A stretch of 37,260 nt of DNA, from positions 1 through 37,260 of the forward strand of contig JAHPYZ010000032.1 in NCBI GenBank assembly GCA_019058425.1, in the 5' to 3' direction. A program made the translations under genes and the position numbers. Each line of letters opens with the position of its first letter. The first letter of the stretch is position 1. The notes under the pieces are model-generated. The model worked only from the letters and a program-made list of their open reading frames with translations. It searched no databases and was not told the origin of the DNA. This stretch comes from Promethearchaeota archaeon. Lineage in GTDB: Archaea > Asgardarchaeota > Lokiarchaeia > Sigyniarchaeales > SOKP01. Shown here piece by piece: positions 25,682-33,589 of this stretch.

Positions 25682-26491
25682 ATGGAAGGAATAAGAATTA
25701 TAAAACATAATAATATAACGGAAAAAGATTTTATCAGACCCCTCTGCATTTTAGGAATGCCTGGAATTGCAGATGTTGGGAAATTTGCTTTAGATTCTCT
25801 TATTGGTCAACTTAACGCTAATAATTTACTTGATATCATATTTGACGATTATCCTGCCGGAGCTATTGTTGATGATAGTTTATTATCTGCTCCTAAGGCT
25901 GAAATACTTTATTGGAAGGATCCAAATGAATTAAGGGATATTATTCTAATAACTGCTGATGCTCAAAGTCTCACTCCAAAAGGGATCTATAAAATATCGA
26001 ATTTTCTTACTGAGATAATTGATAAATATGGTATTAAATTAATAATAGCTTTAGGGGCATATCCAGTTAACAGTAGAAAAATAAGCACTAACCTACCTCG
26101 AATTTATCTTAGTTCCACAAATCAAGAGCTATTGGATCATTATTTAGTGGAGAATAATTGCGAAAAGATACAAAAAGGAGTAATAATTGGTGCAAATGGT
26201 TTAATACCAACCTTAGCAAAAGCGCGATTTAATATTGATGGGTTGGTCTTCCTAGCTGAAACCGATAATGCTGCTATGATAAATGAGGATATTACAGATT
26301 TAAAAGCCTCAATTACACTTTTAGAAATGCTAAAAAAATCATTCACTTTACCGATTAAAAAGAAATATTCCTTAGAAAATATAGAAGAAATTACTAAAAA
26401 TCTTCAAATTAAAAGGGATCAGTTAGAAAAAGATCTTGATTCACTCCAGCTTGTAGATACGGAGGATAAGCGAAAATCATTGTATATCTAA
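25682..26491 (+). CDS. PAC2-family protein (proteasome assembly chaperone-like)
   Basis: A 269-residue member of the PAC2 family (DUF75-type), related to archaeal PbaB and eukaryotic PAC2. Family features include LGMPGIADVGKFALDSLIGQL near the N terminus, FDDYPAGAIVDDSLLSAPK, LITADAQSLTPKGIY, LIIALGAYPV, GANGLIPTLAKARFNIDG and FLAETDN. The C-terminal helix (about 225-260) is charged and may form a coiled coil. The family helps alpha-ring or 20S proteasome assembly in some archaea, but other members are uncharacterised. No proteasome gene is in the window. A possible PAC3-like gene is at 30141-30506. Confidence 0.85.
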   Translation: MEGIRIIKHNNITEKDFIRPLCILGMPGIADVGKFALDSLIGQLNANNLLDIIFDDYPAGAIVDDSLLSAPKAEILYWKDPNELRDIILITADAQSLTPKGIYKISNFLTEIIDKYGIKLIIALGAYPVNSRKISTNLPRIYLSSTNQELLDHYLVENNCEKIQKGVIIGANGLIPTLAKARFNIDGLVFLAETDNAAMINEDITDLKASITLLEMLKKSFTLPIKKKYSLENIEEITKNLQIKRDQLEKDLDSLQLVDTEDKRKSLYI

Positions 26492-26589
26492 GGTCACTAT
26501 TTTATATTATTCATTTATTGCTTGTATAATATTTTTACTTAGTGGAAATAAGCAAAAAGTATTTTAATCATCGATAATTTAGAATAAAT

Positions 26590-26739
26590 ATGAGATACGT
26601 GTGTGCTAGGAAAAGTTGCGGTAAGGAAGTTAGTAAAAAGGAATTAAGCGCACTTCCCGGTATAAAATGTTCTCACTGTGGATTTCGTATTTTATATAAG
26701 AAGCGTCCAGATGTTATAAAACGAATTAAAGTTCGTTAA
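26590..26739 (+). CDS. rpoP: DNA-directed RNA polymerase subunit P (Rpb12-like)
   Basis: A 49-residue protein, start ATG 26590, stop TAA 26737-26739. It has the RpoP zinc-ribbon form: CARKSCGKEV (C-x4-C) and then PGIKCSHCGFRILYKKRP (C-x2-C). The C terminus VIKRIKVR matches the basic end of archaeal RpoP and eukaryotic Rpb12. It is a structural subunit near the Rpo3/Rpo10/Rpo11 assembly platform. The gene is convergent with the TFB gene, placing two transcription components together. Length is normal. Confidence 0.95.
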   Translation: MRYVCARKSCGKEVSKKELSALPGIKCSHCGFRILYKKRPDVIKRIKVR

Positions 26740-26802
26740 GTCTTGGTTTTAATTTTAGAATACTATTTATTTCTTCTTAGAATTAAAAAGAAGAGAATTT
26801 TA

Positions 26803-27741
26803 TCAAATTTTTATTTCAAATTTCAAATGATTTACTAACTCCTTATATCGATTCCTAATTGTTGCTTCAGTAACTCCTGCTGCAATTGAGATTTCTTTCT
26901 GAGTACGGCGTTCTCCTTCTTGGATTGCTGCAACATATAATGCTGCTCCTGCTAAACCCGTTGGTGCTTTACCCGCTGTGATCCGATATTTTTTTGCAAG
27001 TTTTAAAATAGAAGCAGCTCTATTTTGAGTTTTTCCTGAGAGTTTTAACTCCGCACAGAACCGTGGAATAAAGAATATTGGAGAAGATACTTGTATATTG
27101 AGCTTAAGTTCATTTAAAATTAATCTATAACAACGGGCAACTTTCTTTTTATCAACTGAGGCAAATTCTATAAAATCATCCAAAGTTTTTGGGATACTGT
27201 TTAATCTACAGGATAAATAAATAGAGGCGATTAGCATAGCTTCGATTGATCTACCCCTAATCAAGTTTTTATTAGCCATTTTCCTATAAATATGTGCGGC
27301 TGATTCTTTCAAATCTTTCGAAAGGTTCAATTGAGAAGAAAATCTATCTAACTCATTCATAGCATAAGCCAAATTTCTATCAATAGATTTGTTAGTTCGT
27401 GTTCTAACATGCCATTTCCTTAACCGATATACTTCAGCCTTCATTTTAGGGCTTATAGTTTTTCCGAATGCATCTTTATTCTTCCAACCAATCATAGTAC
27501 TCAATCCCTTATCATGAAGCGTAAGTGTTGTCGGAGCACCAACTCTCACTTTTTTATTGGCTTCTTCGGACGTGAAAGCTCGCCATTCAGGACCATTATC
27601 TATAAGTCTTTGGCTTAATACTAATCCACAGACGCCACAAACTATTTCACCACGAGAATCGTCTGAGATTAAATTTTTGTTACCACATTCTGGGCATAAA
27701 TTAAAATTTTTTTGAGGGAATGAAAGATCCAATAACGCCAA
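26803..27741 (-). CDS. tfb: Transcription initiation factor IIB (TFB)
   Basis: A complete TFB of 312 residues. The N-terminal zinc ribbon has Cys16, Cys19, Cys35 and Cys38. The B-reader/linker region has NGPEWRAFTSEEANKKVRVG. Two cyclin-like repeats follow (about 110-200 and 205-300), with the C-terminal helix-turn-helix region QKEISIAAGVTEATIRNRYK that contacts the BRE. It recruits RNA polymerase to TBP-bound promoters. It is convergent with rpoP (63 nt apart) and divergent from the zinc-finger gene at 27901. Confidence 0.97.
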   Translation of the reverse strand: MALLDLSFPQKNFNLCPECGNKNLISDDSRGEIVCGVCGLVLSQRLIDNGPEWRAFTSEEANKKVRVGAPTTLTLHDKGLSTMIGWKNKDAFGKTISPKMKAEVYRLRKWHVRTRTNKSIDRNLAYAMNELDRFSSQLNLSKDLKESAAHIYRKMANKNLIRGRSIEAMLIASIYLSCRLNSIPKTLDDFIEFASVDKKKVARCYRLILNELKLNIQVSSPIFFIPRFCAELKLSGKTQNRAASILKLAKKYRITAGKAPTGLAGAALYVAAIQEGERRTQKEISIAAGVTEATIRNRYKELVNHLKFEIKI

Positions 27742-27900
27742 CCCTTTAAAAATTCTATTCTTTAATTTTCATAATTAATCTTGCACATTTAAATGTTTGC
27801 GTTTTGAGGATTTATCCATTAATAAGAAACTTATCTTTTTATTTTTGAATTTCTAAATAGATCGAAAGATTTTAATAAGTTCATTCTTTCTCTCAATATA

Positions 27901-28374
27901 ATGCGACATTATTATAAAACCCATGGGAAGCATTGTTATCTTCGCTCATTTCAGTCAAAATGTCCTAAGTGTAATGCAGATGTGTTATATTGGGAGTGCA
28001 CTCATGGAAGTAAAGTTTTTTTTCAATATCCCCCTTATGGAAAATTGGTGAGACATTATTGTCGGCAATATAAAGGGTCACTTAATATAAAAAAGAGATT
28101 TCCAGTTATTGTTAAAAAACCTAAAGGTCTTCTAGATAGTCAATCCCCTAGTTGTCCTATATGCGGTAAATTATTTAAAAACCTTAATAATTTGGAAAAT
28201 CATATGGAAAATTTGAAAAAAATTGATATTGATCATAGATTATTTCTTGAGAATAGACTTTCCTTTGAAAAGGGATATAAACTGTATAATCAAAAAGATT
28301 TAGACAAAAGTAAAATCTATGATCATCCAAAGTTTGGCAAATTTAATGTTAAAAAAGAGAAAAAAATAGATTAA
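27901..28374 (+). CDS. Zinc-finger protein of unknown function
   Basis: A 157-residue protein with two metal-binding regions. The N-terminal one combines CPKCNADVLYWECTHG with a later HYC (residues about 20-57), giving a Cys/His-rich ribbon-like unit. The second resembles a C2H2 finger: CPICGKLFKNLNNLENHMEN followed by another His (IDIDH). The tail is basic and Lys-rich. It may bind nucleic acid. I do not recognise a named family, and no operon partner overlaps it. It is divergent from TFB and its start is ATG 27901, with AT-rich promoter sequence upstream. Confidence 0.75.
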   Translation: MRHYYKTHGKHCYLRSFQSKCPKCNADVLYWECTHGSKVFFQYPPYGKLVRHYCRQYKGSLNIKKRFPVIVKKPKGLLDSQSPSCPICGKLFKNLNNLENHMENLKKIDIDHRLFLENRLSFEKGYKLYNQKDLDKSKIYDHPKFGKFNVKKEKKID

Positions 28375-28487
28375 AATTATGTTTTCGATAAATTTTTAAT
28401 AAATTAGTATATAATTATTTTATAGCAAAACTTAATGACTTTAGATATTATTATATTTAAAAATAACCAGAAGAAAGAGGATAAAAA

Positions 28488-29102
28488 ATGCCAGAAGATC
28501 CCGCAACCGCAGTTTATAATTTAATGCAATCAGATCCTAACATTATTGCTGCTGCAGTAATTAAAGGGAAACAAATTATTTATACAACTGATAATTGGGA
28601 CATTAGCGGTGATGTTGACAGAGTAGTTTCAAGTTGGATGGGTCAAAATGCTCAATTTATAATGGTCTCTGGAGTAAAATATTCGATATTACAAATGGAG
28701 CCTGAACGTTTAGTTGCAATATCTTTAAAAGGCGAAGGAAGTATATGTGCTGCTAAAGATGATGAGCATAAGCTTCTTTGTTATCTACAGCCAGATGGAG
28801 ATGCTCGTGGAGCTATAATGGATGTTCAAAGAGCAGTAAGTAATATGAGCACACAAGGTCCATACATGGATGCCAGTGCTCAAATGGGTGGAACTGCTTC
28901 TGCAGGAGTATCAGCTCCCGTAAGTGCGGGCCCTACTGTAGATCCGCAGCTTAAAGGTGAAATACAATCATTCTTGGATTGGATTAAAGATAGTGAAGGG
29001 TTAGCGGGTTATATTAATTATTATCTTCAGCAAAATAATGCTCAAATAATTTCTGAGTTATCCAAAATCTATAACGAACTTCGACAGATTTTTGGAGTTT
29101 AA
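28488..29102 (+). CDS. Roadblock/LC7-like protein
   Basis: A 204-residue protein with an N-terminal alpha-beta domain (about 1-120) of roadblock/LC7 or longin type: DPNIIAAAVIKGKQIIYTT is the first strand pair, then VSGVKYSILQ and ERLVAISLKGEGSICAAK give the central sheet. A Gly/Ala/Ser/Met-rich linker (about 125-150) leads to a C-terminal helical region (LDWIKDSEGLAGYINYYLQQ...ELSKIYNELRQIF). Roadblock proteins regulate small GTPases and are abundant in Asgard archaea. AAAGAGGAT before the ATG may act as a weak ribosome-binding site. The assignment is by fold pattern and is not certain. A companion gene of unknown family follows at 29270. Confidence 0.55.
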   Translation: MPEDPATAVYNLMQSDPNIIAAAVIKGKQIIYTTDNWDISGDVDRVVSSWMGQNAQFIMVSGVKYSILQMEPERLVAISLKGEGSICAAKDDEHKLLCYLQPDGDARGAIMDVQRAVSNMSTQGPYMDASAQMGGTASAGVSAPVSAGPTVDPQLKGEIQSFLDWIKDSEGLAGYINYYLQQNNAQIISELSKIYNELRQIFGV

Positions 29103-29269
29103 TTGCTAAGGATTAACATTTTAATTAATCGATTTTTAATTAACAATTTTACTCGATCTATATAGTCATATAAAGAAACGAAAGTTTCAGTTTCAAAATA
29201 TATAAATTTTTATAATTTTAGGTTTTCATTATAACTAGAGGTTTCAATTTTTCAAATAGTGAGACATTT

Positions 29270-29764
29270 TTGGTTAAAAAGAATATTGTAAAGGAAGAAA
29301 AACCTTCCATTCATAAAACAATTAAGAGTAAGGTTAAGAAAGAGGACAAGGAAGGAAATGAGACTAATACTACATCGTTAAAAAAAGATGAAGAAATAAA
29401 AACAGAATATCTATCAAATGTCCACCAAGAATTAGATATTCCTGCTGTTCCTGAAGCCCCTAAGAAAACGGAGAAGTTATCTTTAGACACTTCTAAATTA
29501 TCTGGTGATGTTTTAGAAAGAATGAAAAAAATAGAATCACCAGATATTAAAGTAGTGTTAGTAAATTGTGAACGATGTAAAGCCGTTATCCCCGTTCCGA
29601 TTCCAAAGAAAGCAGTATTGGACTCAGAATTACCTGTAGTTCCGATAAGTTATGTTCATAAAAATCTACAAAAAGAAGATCAACATTGTTTGACAATTCA
29701 TCTTGATCATGATTTTGATATTCGAAGACAGAGATTATCTGATGTTGTATTATCAACTGATTAA
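29270..29764 (+). CDS. Hypothetical protein with low-complexity charged N terminus
   Basis: A 164-residue protein from TTG 29270 (start uncertain). Residues 1-75 are Lys/Glu-rich and probably disordered. The C-terminal 90 residues form a compact-looking domain with the CxxC pair CERCK, the strand VVPISYVHKN, a histidine-rich HCLTIHLDHDF and the end IRRQRLSDVVLS. I cannot name the family. It is on the same strand as the roadblock-like gene (167 nt upstream) and could be functionally linked. The zinc-ribbon membrane gene is convergent, 12 nt downstream. Confidence 0.6.
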   Translation: MVKKNIVKEEKPSIHKTIKSKVKKEDKEGNETNTTSLKKDEEIKTEYLSNVHQELDIPAVPEAPKKTEKLSLDTSKLSGDVLERMKKIESPDIKVVLVNCERCKAVIPVPIPKKAVLDSELPVVPISYVHKNLQKEDQHCLTIHLDHDFDIRRQRLSDVVLSTD

Positions 29765-29776
29765 ACTTTATTAAAA

Positions 29777-30004
29777 TTAAAAGATAAAGATAATTGCAAG
29801 TGCAATTATTAAAGGTATAATACATAAACAGCATAAAAATCCATACCAACTTTTTTTCCAATTAATATATGCGTTAGGATCCAATATTACATGACAATTA
29901 GGACAATATTTCTGTTTTTCGTCATTAATCTGAATCCCACAATTATAACAGACACTTATTTCATTACTCAATTTTTTACTGTTTTTATCCTCGATTTTTG
30001 ACAC
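29777..30004 (-). CDS. Small zinc-ribbon membrane protein
   Basis: A 75-residue protein with a zinc ribbon, CYNCG (19-23) and CPNCH (34-38), followed by a single C-terminal hydrophobic segment (about 54-75, GFLCCLCIIPLIIALAIIF). The C-terminal membrane segment makes it a candidate tail-anchored protein, a client type for a Get3-like ATPase such as the one at 7482-8465. Function unknown. It is convergent with the gene at 29270. Confidence 0.72.
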   Translation of the reverse strand: MSKIEDKNSKKLSNEISVCYNCGIQINDEKQKYCPNCHVILDPNAYINWKKSWYGFLCCLCIIPLIIALAIIFIF

Positions 30005-30140
30005 TTTAAAGATTCTTTACACGATTAGATGTTATTTTTATATAATTTTTAAATATAATAAAATAATATAAGCATTGTTATAATAAACACTCAACTTTCT
30101 ATTATAGAATCAAATTTTAAATTCGTTCTTATCAATAAAT

Positions 30141-30506
30141 ATGAAAATTATTGCTGAAGAAAGCATTAAAATTGATGATATTACAATTAATTTAAACCTC
30201 TTTCAGTTATATAAGAGTTTTCTGTTATTAATTTCTGATCAGCCAAATATGGGGATTGGTAGCATAACTTTAGGTAGTCCCCCAGTTGTTGAAGGATTAA
30301 AATCATTAACAACATCTTATAATTTATTTGGTGTAAATAAAAAACTATTAAGTACTATTATAGCTGAAAGAGCTTCGAATATGCTCAAAGCCCCAGTTCT
30401 TCTCCTTTTGTTTATAAAGAATAAAAAAAACGAAGAAGAAATAGTAAAACCTTTAGTGACTTTCTTGAATAATACTCTGGAAAAAGTAAATAAAAATTTA
30501 GAATAA
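30141..30506 (+). CDS. PAC3/PAC4-like small protein (tentative)
   Basis: A 121-residue protein, predicted alpha-beta. The order of elements resembles PAC3-type proteasome assembly chaperones: N-terminal strands (ITINLNLFQLYKSFLLLIS), a turn NMGIGSITLGSPP, then LTTSYNLFG followed by a long helix (KKLLSTIIAERASNMLKAP), the strand VLLLLFIK and a C-terminal helix. By eye this lines up with human PAC3, particularly at LTTxxxLxG plus helix plus VLLAVAVK, but identity is low. A PAC2-family gene is at 25682. Its stop is at 30506, next to the 3' end of the convergent tRNA-Leu (30507). The assignment needs profile comparison. Confidence 0.5.
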   Translation: MKIIAEESIKIDDITINLNLFQLYKSFLLLISDQPNMGIGSITLGSPPVVEGLKSLTTSYNLFGVNKKLLSTIIAERASNMLKAPVLLLLFIKNKKNEEEIVKPLVTFLNNTLEKVNKNLE

Positions 30507-30668
30507 TGCAGGGAGTGGGATTCGAACCCACGAAGAGCTATCTCACCGGATATCTCATTAGTTATTATGTTAATCAACGGTTAAAATAATAATCTGATCT
30601 TGAATCCAGTTATTGAAGGTTATTTTCCAAAAAAGTCCGGCACCGTTGACCAACTTGGTTATCCCTGC
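30507..30668 (-). tRNA. tRNA-Leu (CAA) with two introns and a 5-nt middle exon
   Basis: The acceptor GCAGGGA (from 30668) pairs with TCCCTGC; A73 is at 30507 and CCA is not encoded. A long variable arm (GAG/CTC) and A73 fit Leu. The T arm is GTGGG/CCCAC around TTCGAAT. Exon 1 is 30635-30668, intron 1 is 30604-30634 (31 nt, site 32/33), exon 2 is 30599-30603 (TCAAG, 5 nt), intron 2 is 30552-30598 (47 nt, site 37/38), exon 3 is 30507-30551. BHB for intron 1: CCGG pairs with CTGG, with bulges ACT and ATT. For intron 2: TTCA/TGAG (one wobble) before, or CTCA/TGAG (perfect) after removal of intron 1, with bulges AGA and ATA. Splicing yields the loop CTCAAGA on stem CCGGA/TCCGG, and a mature tRNA of 84 nt before CCA addition. 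Confidence 0.93.
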
Positions 30669-30688
30669 TTGTAAAATTGTTAGATATT

Positions 30689-30696
30689 CTATATAA
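30689..30696 (-). promoter_or_regulatory. TATA box of the tRNA-Leu gene
   Basis: Minus-strand TTATATAG lies 21-28 nt upstream of the tRNA 5' end, the usual archaeal TATA position for transcription starting at or just before the tRNA. Confidence 0.6.
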
Positions 30697-30773
30697 TCAT
30701 TAATTGAAGTTTTTATTTTAACTTTTTCAAATTACAATTATTTGAAAATTCAGTGCTAATTTTATCATAATAT

Positions 30774-31010
30774 TTAACCAGCTAATGGAAGGACAAACAT
30801 TACTAGCATCATTACAACCAACATTACAATCATGAAAATACATTGCATTCTTGATTTTTTCTTCTGTTTCCTCTCTTGATTCAGGTAATTATCCTTACAA
30901 GCTTGACTACAAAGCTTTTTATCAGTAGACATTGCTTTACCGCATATCGGACAATGACTATGGGGTCCCCATTTTTTTTTAATTTGATCTTTCCATGAAG
31001 ATTGAGACAT
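30774..31010 (-). CDS. DUF2116-type zinc-ribbon membrane protein
   Basis: A 78-residue protein with the motif PHSHCPICGKAMSTDKKLCS and then QACK, a C-x2-C...C-x3-C ribbon typical of DUF2116. A basic stretch (QERKQKKKSR) and a C-terminal membrane segment (about 54-76, methionine/valine-rich) follow. It could be a tail-anchored protein, like the small protein at 29777. It lies between tRNA-Leu and the UMP kinase gene on the same strand as both. Function unknown. Confidence 0.8.
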   Translation of the reverse strand: MSQSSWKDQIKKKWGPHSHCPICGKAMSTDKKLCSQACKDNYLNQERKQKKKSRMQCIFMIVMLVVMMLVMFVLPLAG

Positions 31011-31083
31011 TTTTAACTCAGTTTTAAGAGGTTTAATATAGGATAATAAAAATTAGAAGATTAAAATAATTTATTAATTATTT

Positions 31084-31806
31084 TCATTCAGTAATAGTAG
31101 TACAAGTTATATCTTCTTCACCTTTCCAATATTTTTCAAATTCTTTCAAATTCTTTCCTGACATAACTCTAATGTTGAGCTTACTTCTTTTCAGTATTTG
31201 TAAAGAAACAGCATCAAATATTCTATATTCTCCTGCTGCTGCTTGTTTAGTTCCTGTTGAGTTAATAATAATTTCTTGCAATTCATTATAAGTCAAATTT
31301 TTCAAGAGTTTAGCATCGTCAAAACGCTTAGGATCTTTATCATAAATGCCTTCCACATCTGTAAGGATCACTAATTCTTCAGCACTCGTAAATTCAGCTA
31401 CTTCGAGAGAAACCGATGTTGTAGATTGCCCAGGTTGTAAACCTCCCATTATAATAAATTTTCCAAAAAGCATCGCAATAGAAAGTTCTTCTATAGATTT
31501 TGGAACAACTGGATAAGCAAAATCCTGAAAAGCAGATATAAGTAATTTGGCATTTATTCGAGACAATTCAATTCCAAATATGTCACATAATGCTTCATTC
31601 TTCCGAAAGGATCTTACAGCATTAATATATTCTCTTGCAACTTTGCCTCCACCACATACGATAATAAGATTTCCAGAATATTTTATTTTTTGAAAGATTC
31701 GGCAGAAATTCTGAATCTTTACTGCATCAATCTCTTTATCCTCAGTAAATAATAAGGAGCCCCCGATTTTTATGACAACATTTTTATCCATTTTTTTATC
31801 TTTCAT
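31084..31806 (-). CDS. pyrH: UMP kinase (archaeal PyrH)
   Basis: A 240-residue amino-acid-kinase-fold enzyme that phosphorylates UMP to UDP. The N-terminal phosphate loop is VIKIGGSLL, followed by VCGGGKVAREYI, the SRINAKLLI helix that distinguishes PyrH, then AYPVVPKS, GGLQPGQSTTSVSLEVAEF and VILTDVEGIYDKDPKRF. The match to archaeal UMP kinases is good along the whole length. Other relatives, such as the MfnE-type kinases, lack the SRxNAxLL block. Start is ATG 31806; ATG 31791 would remove five polar residues. It is divergent from the pantoate kinase gene, 68 nt away. Confidence 0.9.
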   Translation of the reverse strand: MKDKKMDKNVVIKIGGSLLFTEDKEIDAVKIQNFCRIFQKIKYSGNLIIVCGGGKVAREYINAVRSFRKNEALCDIFGIELSRINAKLLISAFQDFAYPVVPKSIEELSIAMLFGKFIIMGGLQPGQSTTSVSLEVAEFTSAEELVILTDVEGIYDKDPKRFDDAKLLKNLTYNELQEIIINSTGTKQAAAGEYRIFDAVSLQILKRSKLNIRVMSGKNLKEFEKYWKGEEDITCTTITE

Positions 31807-31874
31807 AATATTTTCATTGAAATCTTCTTTGTAATAATATAAGTGGATTTGATAAATTAAGTTAATTCAGATTA

Positions 31875-32837
31875 ATGTCTAAAAGACCGAAAAAAATAAA
31901 AATTGAAGTTCCCCATAGGATTTCTGGGTTTTTTGAGATCGTTGATAAAGTAAATGGAGTTACAATTATTGATCCTGAAAGGATCGGATCTCGTGGGGCA
32001 GGGTTTTGTGTTGATGCTGTAGGAATAACTGAGGTAAGTGCTCAAGATAATGATAATAGCAATGAACTTGAGACCGATATCTATATCAATGGTGTAAAGG
32101 TAGATGAGGCGGCAGAAACGACATATTTCATAACCAATTATATTAGAAAATATATAAAAAAGCCCTACAAAATTAAAGTCTATCACTCATTTGAATTACC
32201 AGTAGGATGTGGGTATGGAGCTAGTGGATCTGGGGCATTGGGGGCCATTTTCGGTTTAGATTACTTATTTAATTTAAATTTACCTTATCAAGAAAAAGGA
32301 AAAATTGCACATATTGCTGAAGTTGTGAATCGAACCGGTTTAGGAACTGTTTGTGGTCAAATCAATGGGGGAATGGGGATTTTAAAAGAATCAGGCTTCC
32401 CTTGTGTATATGAGAGGATTAAAGTACCACGAAATATAAAAATTATCTGTGGTTCATTAGGAATCATTCCCACAAAATCAATTTTGTCAGATCCTATTTT
32501 GAGTATGAAAATTAAAGAAGCTGGTAAAAGAGCTCTAGAGGCTTTAATTAGAGATCCAAATGTTAAAACCTTTACAAAAACATCAATTGACTTTGTTAAA
32601 AATACTGAAATTCTTGATATTCTCGATTTACCAGAAATAAAAGAACTAATATATAGTTTGAATAAATTAAACATATTTGGTGCAAGTATGAATCAATTAG
32701 GACGCTCAGTTTATGCAATATGCAGAAAAGAACAAGAAAACGACGTTTTAAGTATCCTAGAGTCTTATAAACCAAAAATAAAAATCTTTATTACCTCTAT
32801 TCATGAAAAAACATCAATAATATTAAAGAATAAATAA
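31875..32837 (+). CDS. Pantoate kinase (GHMP family, archaeal CoA pathway)
   Basis: A 320-residue GHMP kinase matching archaeal pantoate kinase. The N terminus VPHRISGFFEIVD and the block IDPERIGSRGAGFCVDAVG are family signatures. The GHMP motif 2 is LPVGCGYGASGSGALGA, and NGGMGILKESGFP follows. It makes 4-phosphopantoate, the substrate of phosphopantothenate synthetase encoded at 5289-6086. It is divergent from pyrH and convergent with MfnB. With ketopantoate reductase at 3645, three consecutive CoA-pathway steps are represented in the window at separate sites. Confidence 0.93.
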   Translation: MSKRPKKIKIEVPHRISGFFEIVDKVNGVTIIDPERIGSRGAGFCVDAVGITEVSAQDNDNSNELETDIYINGVKVDEAAETTYFITNYIRKYIKKPYKIKVYHSFELPVGCGYGASGSGALGAIFGLDYLFNLNLPYQEKGKIAHIAEVVNRTGLGTVCGQINGGMGILKESGFPCVYERIKVPRNIKIICGSLGIIPTKSILSDPILSMKIKEAGKRALEALIRDPNVKTFTKTSIDFVKNTEILDILDLPEIKELIYSLNKLNIFGASMNQLGRSVYAICRKEQENDVLSILESYKPKIKIFITSIHEKTSIILKNK

Positions 32838-32857
32838 GGTATTATTGAAATTTAATA

Positions 32858-33589
32858 CTATTTATACAATTCTGTTTTTAGCTCTTCAATAAGATCTGCT
32901 TTGATTAATCCCTTATTTCTATCATAACCTTCACATACAACAGATCTTACTCCAATAATATCTGGTGATACCTCATTTAATAAAGCAATATCTTTTCTCC
33001 TTAAATTTCCTGCTAGTGCTACCTCAAGACCATAATTAGAAGCCTTATTTTTAAATTGAATTAATTGATCTAATGTAAGAAAATCAAACAATCCCTTATC
33101 ATCTTTAATATAAGTATCAAGCATAGCAATATCCGCTCGAGATTCTGATGTTATAGTAGGAATACTCATAAATTCTGGGGAAGTATCCATTCGTATACGG
33201 TCGGCATATCCTGCCGCAACAATTTTAATGTTTTTATTATATCCTTTAACTGCTTTAACAACATTTTCCATTAATTTTATTGCATCTTTCTCATTTTTAG
33301 GCCCTTTTAATCCAACTTTTATAATATCTGCTCCAGAAACAGCTGCTCCTAAAGCTGCTAATGATGCTGAACCCGGGAGATTTGGAAAGTCTCCAATTGT
33401 TGCACTTAGTAATTGATAACTATTGCTAGGAATTAAATCTTTCATTTCTTTAATAATCCAAGGAAAGTTTGCTCCTAGTGACCCCTCCTCTGGATTTTTA
33501 CAGTCAATGTAATCTATTTGATTACTAATAACAATTTTAGCTTCATCAATAGTTTTAGGACTGATTAAAAGTTTGATTTTAGAAGACAT
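32858..33589 (-). CDS. mfnB: MfnB, (5-formylfuran-3-yl)methyl phosphate synthase
   Basis: A 243-residue TIM-barrel enzyme of the MfnB (DUF556) family, which condenses two glyceraldehyde-3-phosphate molecules to the furan precursor of methanofuran. Conserved blocks are LLISPKTIDEA, DYIDCKNPEEGSLGANFPW, IGDFPNLPGSASLAALGA, ADIIKVGLKGPKN and ALAGNLRRKDI. The Lys in CKNP and the Lys in IKVGLKG are the expected active-site residues. Methanofuran carries the formyl group in the archaeal Wood-Ljungdahl pathway, so the host probably makes this cofactor. It is convergent with pantoate kinase and divergent from the RING-like gene. Confidence 0.92.
   Translation of the reverse strand: MSSKIKLLISPKTIDEAKIVISNQIDYIDCKNPEEGSLGANFPWIIKEMKDLIPSNSYQLLSATIGDFPNLPGSASLAALGAAVSGADIIKVGLKGPKNEKDAIKLMENVVKAVKGYNKNIKIVAAGYADRIRMDTSPEFMSIPTITSESRADIAMLDTYIKDDKGLFDFLTLDQLIQFKNKASNYGLEVALAGNLRRKDIALLNEVSPDIIGVRSVVCEGYDRNKGLIKADLIEELKTELYK

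Noticed and set aside
30507..30668. tRNA with a single intron and anticodon TTT
   Set aside because: Assuming one intron after CCGGACTTTTTT gives a loop without a purine at position 37 and a Lys anticodon on a class II tRNA body. Two BHB sites yield a canonical Leu(CAA) loop instead.
31084..31806. MfnE-type aminomethylfuran phosphate kinase
   Set aside because: The proximity of mfnB made this tempting, but the SRINAKLLI helix and the GGLQPGQSTT block fit archaeal UMP kinase.
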